Source: Bacteroidales bacterium
GTDB lineage: Bacteria > Bacteroidota > Bacteroidia > Bacteroidales > JAADJA01
Direction: 5' to 3'
Assembly (NCBI GenBank): GCA_021740645.1
Contig: JAIOZL010000008.1
Span: forward strand, 62,001-126,000
Length of the DNA stretch: 64,000 nucleotides
Shown here: piece after piece, positions 45,466 to 54,714 of the stretch
Position numbering within the stretch: the first letter of the stretch is position 1
Layout of the letters: each line of letters starts with the position of its first letter
Notes under the pieces: generated by a model
Database searches by the model: none
Told to the model about the DNA's origin: nothing
What the model saw: the letters and a program-made list of their open reading frames with translations, nothing else
Made by a program: the position numbers and the translations under genes

Positions 45466-46728
45466 ATGAAAAAGTTTACCTTATTGCTAGCATTAATTTT
45501 TGCTACCGCGTTTTCTTTTTCTCAAACACCTCTTACTACAGCTGTTGACTTTACGGCAACAGATACAGAAGGAGTTGAACATAATTTGTTTGAGATTCTG
45601 GACAATGGTCAATACGTCTGTATTGATTTTTTCTTTACCACTTGAAGTGCTTGTAATACGACGGCCCCTATGATAGCCGAAGCGTATGAGTTATTTGGTT
45701 GCAACACTGCTGATATCTTTGTTATGAGCATTGCAACCGGAGATGATAATGCAGCTTGTATTGCATTTGATTTACTTCATGGTATAGAATTCCCAACCAT
45801 TAGTGGTGTGGAGGGTGGTGGCACCCAAATCAACAACACCTATGGTATTGGGGCCTATCCTACTTACATTCTAATTGCACCCAATCATGATATTGTGGAG
45901 CAAGATATCTGGCCAATGCCAAGCGTACAAACCCTGATTAATGCCTTTCAAAGTAATGGCGTTGCACAAGCTGAATGTGGCGGGCTAACCGCCGGATTCA
46001 TTTCTGATGCTACTGAAATATGTGAATATGATGCAGTTAATTTTACGGATTTATCCTCAGGTGTTATTACAAGTTGGAATTGGACTTTTGAAGGAGGCGA
46101 TCCCGCTACATCCAGCGAACAAAATCCAACAGTTACTTACAATACTGCGGGAACATATAATGTTGAGCTTGAAGTTTCTGATGGTACTACTACCAATACT
46201 TTACTGATGGAGGATTATATTGAAGTGAATACCTCACCTCCTGCAATGCTCAATCCATTTAGTGATGTATGCCTTACATGGCCGGCATTTGAGCTTACCG
46301 GAGGAACACCTGCCGGTGGAGTCTATAGCGGACCAGGAGTTACCAATGGCTGGTTTGATCCGAATGTTGCCGGTATAGGCACTCATGCCATTGTTTATAC
46401 TTACACAGGTTTGAATGGATGCGACAATTCAGCAGAACAAACTATCCTTGTGGATCCTTGTACGGGAATTACTGAATTTGGGAATAATTTAATGCAATTG
46501 TATCCCAACCCCGCAATTGGTAGTGTGAATATAAAAGTTAATTATAACGGGAAAATAAGTATTTCGGTGATAAGTGCCCTGGGCGATATAATTTATTTTA
46601 CCGAAGAATATTCTACCCAAGATTACGTACGGACGATTAACCTTGAAAATATTTCTGATGGACTTTATTTTGTGAAGTTACAGACTGCAGAAAACACCTA
46701 TACTCAAAAACTTAAAATAGCAAACTAG
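45466..46728 (+). CDS. Predicted selenoprotein: UxxC thioredoxin-fold protein with PKD and T9SS sorting domain
   Basis: The frame starts at ATG 45466 with a signal peptide (MKKFTLLLALIFATAFSFSQ). It meets one TGA at codon 60 (45643-45645) and continues to 46728, 420 residues in all. The TGA sits in DFFFTT-U-SACNTTAPM at the end of the first thioredoxin strand, exactly at the first position of a CxxC motif, with C63 as the second. The cis-proline segment GAYPTYILIAP follows. A PKD domain spans about 178-260 and a T9SS sorting domain (LYPNPAIGSVNIKV to YTQKLKIAN) ends the protein. Starting at 45670 would remove both the signal peptide and the active site. A nonsense mutation is the alternative reading, but the rest of the frame is intact. 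Confidence 0.85.
45658..45685 (+). promoter_or_regulatory. Candidate bacterial SECIS hairpin, second selenoprotein
   Basis: It starts 13 bases after the TGA. The parts are ACG (45658-45660) paired with CGT (45683-45685), a 1x3 internal loop (a/aag), CGGC (45662-45665) paired with GCCG (45676-45679), and a 10-nt apical loop. Offset and plan are the same as in the first selenoprotein gene. Confidence 0.6.
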
Positions 46729-46748
46729 AAAATTTGGTTTGTATCAGG

Positions 46749-46810
46749 AAACTGTCCTTATTTTTAAGGGATATTTAGAGAAATCCTTTGTTTAAGGACA
46801 GTTTTTTATT
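46749..46810. terminator. Bidirectional terminator between the second selenoprotein gene and cheB
   Basis: AAACTGTCCTTA (46749-46760) pairs with TAAGGACAGTTT (46793-46804), 12 bp, with an inner AAGGGAT/ATCCTTT stem and a T tract after the second arm. It lies between convergent genes. Confidence 0.88.
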
Positions 46811-46818
46811 TCTCATTT

Positions 46819-47391
46819 TTAACTACACAAATCGAGGATCTTTTGTGCAATATCTTCAAGTGGAAGGACATAATCAGGTTCACAAATATCAATAGCTGCC
46901 TGCGGCATATAATTTACTTCTGCTGTTTTAGGATCCTGAACAATAGTTATGCCTCCCCTGCTCTTTATTTTTTTCAGTCCTGTACTCCCATCAAAATTTG
47001 CCCCGGTTAATATTATTCCAATCAAGTCAGGGCCAAATACAAAAGCAGCCGTTTCGAATAACACATCGATGGATGGACGTGAATAATTTACCCTGGCTTC
47101 TGTGGAAAAGGATATTGTAACATCGTTCTCCATAAGTAAATGATAATTGGGAGGTGCTATATAGGCAACTGCCGGACAGGCTTTTTCTTTTTCTTCAGCT
47201 TCTTTAACTGTGATTTTACTCAAATCATTAAGCTGGTGAATAAAATAGTTATCTGAATGGGGGTATATATGTTGAACAATAATTATTGGAACCGGAAAGT
47301 CGGGAGGCAAAGCAGGCAGAAATTTTTTCAAAGCAGTTAATCCACCAGCTGACACACCTACGACTACTGCCCTGATTTTATTTTTTGTCAT
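46819..47391 (-). CDS. CheB-type protein-glutamate methylesterase domain, stand-alone
   Basis: A 190-residue CheB catalytic domain without the usual receiver domain. The Ser-His-Asp set is visible: VGVSAGGL near 12-19, VQHIYPHSDNYF for the histidine, and LTGANFDGSTG for the aspartate. Classical CheB demethylates chemoreceptors, but no receptor, CheA or CheW is in the window. Overlaps the end of the CheR gene by 4 bases. The context points to a phosphorelay module with methylation input rather than flagellar chemotaxis; the substrate is unknown. Confidence 0.88.
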   Translation of the reverse strand: MTKNKIRAVVVGVSAGGLTALKKFLPALPPDFPVPIIIVQHIYPHSDNYFIHQLNDLSKITVKEAEEKEKACPAVAYIAPPNYHLLMENDVTISFSTEARVNYSRPSIDVLFETAAFVFGPDLIGIILTGANFDGSTGLKKIKSRGGITIVQDPKTAEVNYMPQAAIDICEPDYVLPLEDIAQKILDLCS

Positions 47392-48245
47392 TTTGATCTT
47401 ACATTTTCTTCTAATGAAGCAAGTTTCTTATAGATTTTCTCATTTTTTTCTACTTCTGAAAAGTGATCAAAATGCCGTGTAAACCTCAGGGTTTCTTTTG
47501 AACCCAGACATAAGTAGCCTCCCCTGGTCAGGCTGTCAATAAAAAGTTTGATCACTCTCTCCTGAAGAATCCGGTCGAAATAAATAAGGACATTGCGACA
47601 AACGATCATATGCATTTCACCAAAAACACCATCAAGTACAAGGTTATGATCAGCAAAGACAATATTTTGCCGCAGGGCCGGATCAATCATTACGGAATTG
47701 TATTTCGCTTTATAATAATCAGCAAAGGAATTTTTACCTCCTGATCTTTGATAATTTGAGGTAAAGTCGGGGATCATATTTATGGGATAAATTCCTTCTT
47801 TTGCTTTTTTAAGCACAATTTGATTAAAATCGGTGGCATAAATTTGCGCCTTGTCGATGAGGCCTTCTTCTTTAAGAAGGATGGCCATCGAATATACCTC
47901 TTCGCCAGTGGAGCATCCGGCATGCCATATTTTAATGAATGGAAAGGTTTTAAGAGCAGGGATGATCTTTTCCCTAACAGTTTTATAAAACCCGGGGTCG
48001 CGAAACATTTCTGTTACATTGATGGAAAGATCGAGCAGGAGTAAATTAAAAATATCCTGCTCATAGAGCACTTTTTGGGTAAGTTCTGAAATGCTCTTTA
48101 TTCCCGATACCATTAACCGATGATCAATCCTTCTCTTTAAATGAGCCTGTCCGTAATTCCTGAAGTCATATCCATACTTCAAAAATATCGCTTCCAGCAA
48201 GAGTTTAATTTCGATATTCGTATTTTCCCTGTTTAATTCAATCAT
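47388..48245 (-). CDS. CheR-type protein-glutamate methyltransferase
   Basis: A 285-residue CheR: helical N-terminal domain (about 8-75, KYGYDFRNYGQAHLKRRIDHR), then a SAM-binding domain with IWHAGCSTGEEVYSMA (the AGCSTGEE loop), and CRNVLIYFD, the conserved post-catalytic segment. It would methylate glutamates with S-adenosylmethionine. Paired with the CheB domain by a 4-base overlap, and only 3 bases downstream of the large hybrid kinase, whose coiled coil of glutamate- and glutamine-rich repeats is a conceivable target. That last point is inference. Confidence 0.9.
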   Translation of the reverse strand: MIELNRENTNIEIKLLLEAIFLKYGYDFRNYGQAHLKRRIDHRLMVSGIKSISELTQKVLYEQDIFNLLLLDLSINVTEMFRDPGFYKTVREKIIPALKTFPFIKIWHAGCSTGEEVYSMAILLKEEGLIDKAQIYATDFNQIVLKKAKEGIYPINMIPDFTSNYQRSGGKNSFADYYKAKYNSVMIDPALRQNIVFADHNLVLDGVFGEMHMIVCRNVLIYFDRILQERVIKLFIDSLTRGGYLCLGSKETLRFTRHFDHFSEVEKNEKIYKKLASLEENVRSK

Positions 48246-48248
48246 CGT

Positions 48249-51200
48249 TTAATTGTACATCCACACTCTTAATAATGAAAGTAACTTATCTGTATCTACA
48301 GGCTTTGTCAGATAGTCATTGGCCCCTGACTCAATGCATTTCTCTCTGTCCCCTTTCATTGCTTTGGCAGTAAGTGCAATAATGGGTAATTTTTTATATC
48401 TGGATTGTTTTCTGATTTCCTTCATGGCATCGTAGCCATCCATTTCAGGCATCATTATATCCATTAATACCAGGTTAATATCAGGATGCTGATTAAGCTG
48501 ATCCAGTCCTTCCTTTCCGTTTCGTCCAACAATTACTTTCAGGTTGGCTTCTTCAAGCACACTTGAAAGGGCAAAGACATTCCGCATATCATCATCCACA
48601 ATCATGATTTTTTTTCCTGAAAGGGTTGATTCTTTGTCATGCATCATTTTAAGAACCTTTTGTTTTTCTTTAGGTAACTTTGACTCTACCTGGTGCAAAA
48701 ACAAAGTAGTTTCAGAAATCAATCGTTCAGGGGAATGTGCCCCCTTAATAATTATACTGTTGGCGTACTTTTGAAGCTTGGCTTCCTCATCCCGGTTTAG
48801 CTCCTTTCCTGTATAAATAATAATTGGTATCCTGGGAATAGAGTTGTCCTTTCGGATTTTTTCCAAAAGATCAAAACCTGAAATATCTTTTAATCCAAGG
48901 TCGAGAATCATGCAATCAAAATCACCTGATTTTAAATGGTTGATTCCTTCTTTACCAGTTTCAACACCAACAATGTAAATATTTTCTTCATCAATAAGGT
49001 CAGCAATACTTTTGCGCATTACGTCATCATCTTCTACAATTAGCAGGTTACGGACCGACTTTGAAATAGAGGTTTCAATTTTATTAAATGCCTCGTTAAT
49101 CGATTCTACACTTGCAGGTTTTGACAGATAACCAATGGCTCCCATTTTAAGTGCTTCTATATTTTTATCAGATGCCGACATAAAATGAACAGGGATATGA
49201 CGGGTTTCAGGATTCTCTTTTAATCTTTCCATAACTTCCCAGCCATCGATGCCTGGCAATCCAATATCAAGCACTATGGCATCAGGCTTATAAAAGTCGG
49301 CGTAGTGAAGACCTGTTTCACCATTTTTAGCCAATAAACATTTATAGTCTTTTTCGTGTGCCAGGTCATATAAGATTTGGGCGAAATTTGGATCATCTTC
49401 AATGATAAGGATAATTTTATCATCTTTACTAATATTCTTACGGTCATCTCGTACATTATCATCCTGAGCTGCGGTACTTATCTCTTTATCCATAGAATCA
49501 ACAGAGTCGCCATTCACCGGAATTTTCACAACTGGTTTATTGCTTTCTGTTTTTACTTTATCCTGTTCTTTAGCTGTTTTATTTTGTGGAATAATCAGAC
49601 TGAATGTGCTGCCGCTTCCATTTTTGCTAAACAACTGAATCTCTCCACCCAACAGCTGTGCAAGGTTTTTAGAAATACTTAAACCCAGGCCGGTTCCGCC
49701 ATATTTACGGCTGGTGGTTCCATCGGCTTGCCTGAAGGCTTCAAAAATAAGTTCCTGCTTTTCCTTGTTAATACCTATTCCTGTATCTGACACAGAAATA
49801 CAGATTGCTTCTTTGTGTTTAAGCCCACTATTGCTCAAGTCTAATTTTTCATCAGGCGTACCAAGCTTTATTTTTACGCTCCCTTCTTCCGTATACTTTA
49901 TTGCATTGGCTGTAAAGTTTTTTATAATTTGCATTAAACGCATGGAGTCCGTTTGGATGTTTTCTTGCAGATTTTGATCCAAATCAACCTCAAATTCCAG
50001 TCCTTTGTCAATTGCTATCTGACCAAAATTTTTATTGATATCTTCCACTAATTGACTTAACTTAACCTGTTCAATATTAAGCTCCATCATCCCTGATTCC
50101 ACCTTTGATAAATCCAGCACATCGTTAATCAGTTCCAGCAAATCTTTACCTGAAGAATTTATGGTTGATGCAAATTCAATCTGTTTGTCAGTCAGATTAT
50201 TGTTTTTATTGGATGACAGCATTTGTGAAAGTACCAGTATACTATTAAGAGGTGTACGCAGCTCATGCGACATATTGGCTAAGAATTCCGACTTATACTT
50301 ACTGGCAAGTTCAAGATCCCGCGCTTTTTGCTGTGTTTCCTGTTTTGCCTTTTCCAGTTCAATGTTTTTCTTTCGGGTATCATCACGCTGTTTTTCAAGA
50401 TCCTGGGTCCGTTCTTCCAATTCTTCATTGATCACCCTAAGTTCTTCTTGCTGGGTTTGGAGGTTTTCTTCAGAAGCTTTTAGAGCCTTTGCTTGTTCCT
50501 GAAGTTCCTCGTTTGTTTGCCGGAGTTCTTCTTGTTGTGCCTGTAAGCTTGATTCAGACTCTTTAAGTGCCTGTGCCTGCTTTTCAAGTACTTCGTTAGA
50601 TTGCTTTAATTCTTCCTGTTGCCCCTGTAGCTCAATAGCCTGCTGTTGAGTTTTAGATAACAACAACTGTATTTCATTCCTTGAGCGTGCAGCATTGTAT
50701 GCGATCCCCACATTTTCAACAACAGATTTTATGAAGTTTAATTCATCAACAGAGAAATTATTAAGTGATGCCAGTTCAATTGCACCTACTACCTCCTGCT
50801 GATAAACTATCGGTATTACTGTAATTGTTTTTGGAATAGTATTTCCAAGACCTGAGCTGATTGGGAAATAATCGTCGGGTACCTCTGTCAGTGTAATATA
50901 ATCCTTTTCAGCAATTGCCTGCCCAACAAGGCCTTCGCCTGGTTTAACAATATTTGTAAGTTTTTTTCTGGTTGAAAAGGCATAACTGGCCATTTGTTTG
51001 AATGAATGGTCTTCGGGCTGAAGGAAATAAATAATACCCATTTCAACGGAAAGATATTTACAAAGGAAGTTGATTACACCATTTGCCAGAGGTTGTATTT
51101 CCAGATCCCCTCTCATTTTATCATTCAATTCATTTAAGCCCGACTTAAGCCAGTTTTCTTTTTTATTTTCAGCAGACATTTGCCTGAGCGACTGTGTCAT

Positions 51201-52142
51201 TTTTTGTATTGAAATTCCCAGTGAATCTTTTTCTGACCGTGGCTCAAGTTCTTGAGAATAATCACCAGTGGCAATTATATCTGCCTGCCGGGTAATGATA
51301 TCAAGATTATCAATCATCTCGTTAGCCGCCTCTGCAAGCTGACCAATTTCATCTTTATTAAGAATAGTTATTTTGTTGGAAATATCCCCCTTAGCCATTG
51401 CTTTGACCTGCTCCATCACTTTAAGGACTGGTCTGGAAATAGTTTTTGAAATATAAGTGGTTAAAATAATTGTAAGTGAACCTAAAATGAGCACCGTAAG
51501 CACTATACCCCAAATAAGCAGTCGACGTGCAAAATCAATGACTTCATACACATTACTGGCAAAGGAGGTAAAAAACCCTGCCATAATTTCATTTGTAAGC
51601 TCAAGTTGATGAATTTGCTCAGTTGAAGAATTTTGCAGACTTTTAGAAATAATTGCATGCACCTGCTTACCGATAGCAGCCCCTTCACCAGCAATCTCCA
51701 AACATTTAATGGCTGGCTTGTTTTCAATAGCCAGCAGGAGTTTAACCCTTGAAACCAATAAATGCGCATTTGTTTTCTTATAATTAAAGGATTCAGGTGC
51801 TGCACAATATAGTGAATCAGCCAGGGCATTATCGGAATAAGACTTGATTATTTGGGCCGATCTGCTGAAAATATAGGCCAATTGATTCGCTGTGTCCAAT
51901 TCTGCAAGCCCATTCCTTAAAACCAAGGTATCATTTGTATGCAAAAACTCATAATAACTTTCAATACTTCTATGGTATTTTATATTATGAATTCTCTCAG
52001 CATTAATGATAATGCTCATCACCCTTGATGTCTGATAAAAATAATGCGCTGCCAGTCCCAGAGCAGTAAGGCTGAATATAGCTATACCAATCATCATTCG
52101 ATGACGTGTACTTACTTTATATGATAAAAGCCATTTTTTCAT
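48249..52142 (-). CDS. Hybrid sensor histidine kinase with HAMP, GAF, coiled coil and three receiver domains
   Basis: A 1297-residue inner-membrane kinase. Membrane helices lie at about 16-36 and 208-232 with a helical periplasmic sensor between them. HAMP follows at about 232-285 and a second HAMP-like unit to 325, then GAF (about 345-485) and a long coiled coil (about 490-615) with 28-residue repeats. HisKA has NMSHELRTP (H626), and the ATPase domain ends near 852 (GTGLGLSI). Three receivers have phospho-acceptors D959, D1081 and D1228. The Hpt gene upstream and second hybrid kinase suggest a multi-step relay. Signal and output are unknown. Confidence 0.93.
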   Translation of the reverse strand: MKKWLLSYKVSTRHRMMIGIAIFSLTALGLAAHYFYQTSRVMSIIINAERIHNIKYHRSIESYYEFLHTNDTLVLRNGLAELDTANQLAYIFSRSAQIIKSYSDNALADSLYCAAPESFNYKKTNAHLLVSRVKLLLAIENKPAIKCLEIAGEGAAIGKQVHAIISKSLQNSSTEQIHQLELTNEIMAGFFTSFASNVYEVIDFARRLLIWGIVLTVLILGSLTIILTTYISKTISRPVLKVMEQVKAMAKGDISNKITILNKDEIGQLAEAANEMIDNLDIITRQADIIATGDYSQELEPRSEKDSLGISIQKMTQSLRQMSAENKKENWLKSGLNELNDKMRGDLEIQPLANGVINFLCKYLSVEMGIIYFLQPEDHSFKQMASYAFSTRKKLTNIVKPGEGLVGQAIAEKDYITLTEVPDDYFPISSGLGNTIPKTITVIPIVYQQEVVGAIELASLNNFSVDELNFIKSVVENVGIAYNAARSRNEIQLLLSKTQQQAIELQGQQEELKQSNEVLEKQAQALKESESSLQAQQEELRQTNEELQEQAKALKASEENLQTQQEELRVINEELEERTQDLEKQRDDTRKKNIELEKAKQETQQKARDLELASKYKSEFLANMSHELRTPLNSILVLSQMLSSNKNNNLTDKQIEFASTINSSGKDLLELINDVLDLSKVESGMMELNIEQVKLSQLVEDINKNFGQIAIDKGLEFEVDLDQNLQENIQTDSMRLMQIIKNFTANAIKYTEEGSVKIKLGTPDEKLDLSNSGLKHKEAICISVSDTGIGINKEKQELIFEAFRQADGTTSRKYGGTGLGLSISKNLAQLLGGEIQLFSKNGSGSTFSLIIPQNKTAKEQDKVKTESNKPVVKIPVNGDSVDSMDKEISTAAQDDNVRDDRKNISKDDKIILIIEDDPNFAQILYDLAHEKDYKCLLAKNGETGLHYADFYKPDAIVLDIGLPGIDGWEVMERLKENPETRHIPVHFMSASDKNIEALKMGAIGYLSKPASVESINEAFNKIETSISKSVRNLLIVEDDDVMRKSIADLIDEENIYIVGVETGKEGINHLKSGDFDCMILDLGLKDISGFDLLEKIRKDNSIPRIPIIIYTGKELNRDEEAKLQKYANSIIIKGAHSPERLISETTLFLHQVESKLPKEKQKVLKMMHDKESTLSGKKIMIVDDDMRNVFALSSVLEEANLKVIVGRNGKEGLDQLNQHPDINLVLMDIMMPEMDGYDAMKEIRKQSRYKKLPIIALTAKAMKGDREKCIESGANDYLTKPVDTDKLLSLLRVWMYN
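50370..50621 (-). repeat. 84-bp imperfect tandem repeat in the hybrid kinase coiled coil
   Basis: Three units beginning at residues 508, 536 and 564 each open with QQEEL and continue NEVLEKQAQALKESE or variants. The 28-residue period is exactly four heptads, so repeat number can change without breaking the coiled coil. Confidence 0.8.
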
Positions 52143-52163
52143 TGGTGGTATTTTATTTAATAT

Positions 52164-52547
52164 TTAGGAAAAGAGGGAGTTGCCACTTGTATAAAAAAGT
52201 TTCACTTTATCAAGTTCCTGTTTGATTTCATAAACCAACGACATGGATTCTTCCTGCTTCAGTGATTCTGCATTTTCATGCAGTGTTATACATTTATTGC
52301 AGGCATTTGTAATGGATAGATTGGCAAGAACCCCTTTGAGTTTATGGGTACTCTCTTTCAGATCTTTTAAGCTACCAATCCAGATAGCTTGCATTATCTC
52401 ATCAATAAAATCATTGTAACATCCTACAAAATCGCCCAGCAGCTTTATTACAAGATCTTTGCATTGCAAACGATTAAGCATATCCTCCATATCCACCGGA
52501 GGCATATGTGCAATACTTTCATTGTTTAAATTATTCCTTAATTGCAT
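52164..52547 (-). CDS. Hpt-domain phosphotransfer protein
   Basis: A 127-residue helical protein with the Hpt motif [14 protein letters not shown], phospho-acceptor H68. It lacks any catalytic domain and should shuttle phosphate between receiver domains. It lies between two hybrid kinases: its start overlaps the end of the upstream kinase by 17 bases, and the larger kinase begins 22 bases later. It is the likely bridge between their receiver domains. Four cysteines (C29, C43 and two in NACNKC) are noticeable for such a small protein; whether they matter is unknown. Confidence 0.85.
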   Translation of the reverse strand: MQLRNNLNNESIAHMPPVDMEDMLNRLQCKDLVIKLLGDFVGCYNDFIDEIMQAIWIGSLKDLKESTHKLKGVLANLSITNACNKCITLHENAESLKQEESMSLVYEIKQELDKVKLFYTSGNSLFS

Positions 52548-54189
52548 AATTCGAGTATTTGTTAACTTTATTAAAAATTATTTCGGAGTTTATAGGTTTT
52601 TCTACATAATCATCCATTCCCGAACCCAAAAACTGATCCTTATATCCTTTCATGGCATGGGCGGTCATGGCAATAATTGGTGTATAATAGCTTTTACCAG
52701 CTTCCATTTGCCGGATTAATTTTGTGGCCTCAAGCCCGTCCATTTCTGGCATTTGGATATCCATAAAAATCATATCATATCTATTATTTTTAACCATTTC
52801 AACAGCCTCTAATCCATCGGATGCAGTTTCGATATAATATTTTCTGAGACTTAACAGCCCTACGATAATGTCCATATTAATAGGTTGGTCTTCCACAACC
52901 AGGATGGAAATATTTTTATTTTGTTCGAAGTTTGAATTTTCTAAATGAGTTATATTTTCAGCATAGTTTTCTCCATTTAATGAGGAGCAATCTATTGTAT
53001 TAATTTGCAGTGGGATCGAAAACCAGAAAGTGCTCCCTTTGCCTAATTCGCTTTCAACCTGAATTTCTCCACCCATCATATCCGCATAATTTTTAGATAT
53101 GGCAAGACCTAATCCTGTACCCCCATATTGGCGGGTAGTGGATGAATCGGCCTGGGTGAATGACTGAAAAAGATCAGATATTTTATTAGGGTCTATACCA
53201 ATTCCAGTGTCAGAAACTTTAAAGTTTAAGTGGATTTCATTTCCTTTATTTGAAAGTATTTCAACATACAGACTAATTTTTCCCTGTTTTGTAAACTTAA
53301 TGGCATTGCCGAGGAGGTTAAGCAATATCTGGCGGATCTTTGTGGGATCCCCAATAAGGGAATCAGGGATATCAGGATCTTCAGAAACGGAAAAATCAAG
53401 CCCTTTCATTTCTGCTTTACCTGAGAGGGTTTGTTTTACCTGGCCAACGATATCACTTAAAGAAAAGGTAATTTTTTCTAGTTCAATTTTACCCGCCTCA
53501 ATTTTCGAAATATCAAGAATTTCATTAATAATATCCAGCAAAGATTCTCCGGACTGCTTGATGGCATTGACCCGTTTTCTTCCCTCGTCATTCATATCAC
53601 CAAATAAAACCAGTTCTGCCATTGCAATAATTCCATTCAATGGCGTCCGGATTTCATGGCTCATATTTGCCAGGAACTCACTCTTTGCGTTGTTTGCTTT
53701 CTCCGCAAGCTCTTTGGCATTATTCAGCATTTTCTTGGATTGGATCAATTCCGAAATGGTCTCTTCCAATTTTATAGTAAGTTCTTCCAGGGTGTTTTTT
53801 TGCTTATACAACTCAATAAATACTTTAACCTTGCTTTGTAAAATTTCTGTATCAAAAGGTTTAAAAAGATAATCAACAGCACCAGAATCGTAACCTTCAA
53901 AAATATTTTTATTCTCTGTACTTATTGCGGTAACAAAAATGATGGGGATATTTTTAGTCCTTTCGCTCCCTTTCATCAACCTGGCGGTTTCAAAACCATC
54001 CATCTCAGGCATTTGCACATCTAAAAGTATTAGTGCAAAATCATATTGGAGCATTTTGCTCAGCGCTTCATTTCCGGAAGTTGCCTTAATAATATTGATA
54101 TCAAAAACCTCTAAAACTGCTTCAATTGCGAGCAAATTTTCAGGTTTATCATCAACAACGAGGATGTTTATTTCACTCTTGTAATTCAA
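52531..54189 (-). CDS. Receiver-kinase-receiver hybrid histidine kinase, cytoplasmic
   Basis: A 552-residue soluble protein with an N-terminal receiver (about 6-125, acceptor D57), a short coiled coil, HisKA with NMSHEIRTP (H178), an ATPase domain with VSDTGIGI and GTGLGLAI (to about 395), and a C-terminal receiver (about 427-545, acceptor D477). There is no membrane segment, so the input probably arrives by phosphorylation of the first receiver, as in RpfC/RcsC-like relays. First gene of the minus-strand operon with Hpt, the larger kinase, CheR and CheB. Confidence 0.92.
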   Translation of the reverse strand: MNYKSEINILVVDDKPENLLAIEAVLEVFDINIIKATSGNEALSKMLQYDFALILLDVQMPEMDGFETARLMKGSERTKNIPIIFVTAISTENKNIFEGYDSGAVDYLFKPFDTEILQSKVKVFIELYKQKNTLEELTIKLEETISELIQSKKMLNNAKELAEKANNAKSEFLANMSHEIRTPLNGIIAMAELVLFGDMNDEGRKRVNAIKQSGESLLDIINEILDISKIEAGKIELEKITFSLSDIVGQVKQTLSGKAEMKGLDFSVSEDPDIPDSLIGDPTKIRQILLNLLGNAIKFTKQGKISLYVEILSNKGNEIHLNFKVSDTGIGIDPNKISDLFQSFTQADSSTTRQYGGTGLGLAISKNYADMMGGEIQVESELGKGSTFWFSIPLQINTIDCSSLNGENYAENITHLENSNFEQNKNISILVVEDQPINMDIIVGLLSLRKYYIETASDGLEAVEMVKNNRYDMIFMDIQMPEMDGLEATKLIRQMEAGKSYYTPIIAMTAHAMKGYKDQFLGSGMDDYVEKPINSEIIFNKVNKYSNYAIKE

Positions 54190-54315
54190 AACTACGATTC
54201 TTTCAATGGGTTGAATGGCTGTGTATACGGTAATACAGAGAAAAAGGTTATTTTTTTAAATCATATTTTTTGGTTAATTTTTTATACATTTATAGAGTAA
54301 TTAAATTAACACATC

Positions 54316-54714
54316 ATGAAACTTATATACCAATGCCCAAAATGTAAAGCTGCTCTCAACGCGAAACGAAATATTATTTTAGCAGCTTCCAGTTCATCTG
54401 TTAAGGAAAATAAAGGGCTTGTCCTTTTGCACGAGGAGTTGGGCAATTATACTGTTGCTACTACACCCAGTCTTACTGTGGAAACAGGAGACAAGGTGAA
54501 TTTCTTTTGCCCGGTATGCCACGAATCTATTGATTCAAGAGAAGGTGAAAATCTGGCAAGCTTCATTAGAATAGATGAAAATGGGGAGGAATCTGTAATT
54601 GTTATTTCAAGAATTTACGGAGAACGGTGCACCTTCCAGGTGGACGATAAGAAGGAAGTTAAATCTTATGGTGATAGTGTAAAGAAATTTCTGAATCCAG
54701 AGTGGTTCCTATAA
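54316..54714 (+). CDS. Small zinc-ribbon-like protein, function unknown
   Basis: A 132-residue soluble protein I do not recognise. It has two CxxC knuckles, CPKC (C7, C10) and CPVC (near 65-68), the likely ligands of one zinc ribbon whose halves are separated by a 55-residue insertion. A third part is rich in charged residues and ends KKFLNPEWFL. The upstream AT-rich spacer probably contains its promoter. The stop overlaps the stop of the convergent ppx gene by 6 bases. Coding quality looks real (typical codon use, ordered motifs), and similar unannotated proteins probably exist in the phylum. Confidence 0.7.
   Translation: MKLIYQCPKCKAALNAKRNIILAASSSSVKENKGLVLLHEELGNYTVATTPSLTVETGDKVNFFCPVCHESIDSREGENLASFIRIDENGEESVIVISRIYGERCTFQVDDKKEVKSYGDSVKKFLNPEWFL

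Noticed and set aside
45643..45645. Pseudogene or sequencing error as the cause of the TGA
   Set aside because: Both affected genes are otherwise free of stops and frameshifts, have signal peptides and complete C-terminal domains, and the stop hits the same catalytic position in two different subfamilies.
46819..48245. CheB/CheR as part of a flagellar chemotaxis operon
   Set aside because: No chemoreceptor, CheA, CheW, CheY or flagellar gene is present, and both proteins lack receiver domains.
50161..50502. Serine-rich 113-codon plus-strand reading frame
   Set aside because: It is the antisense shadow of the repetitive coiled coil of the hybrid kinase; the apparent low complexity comes from the repeats.
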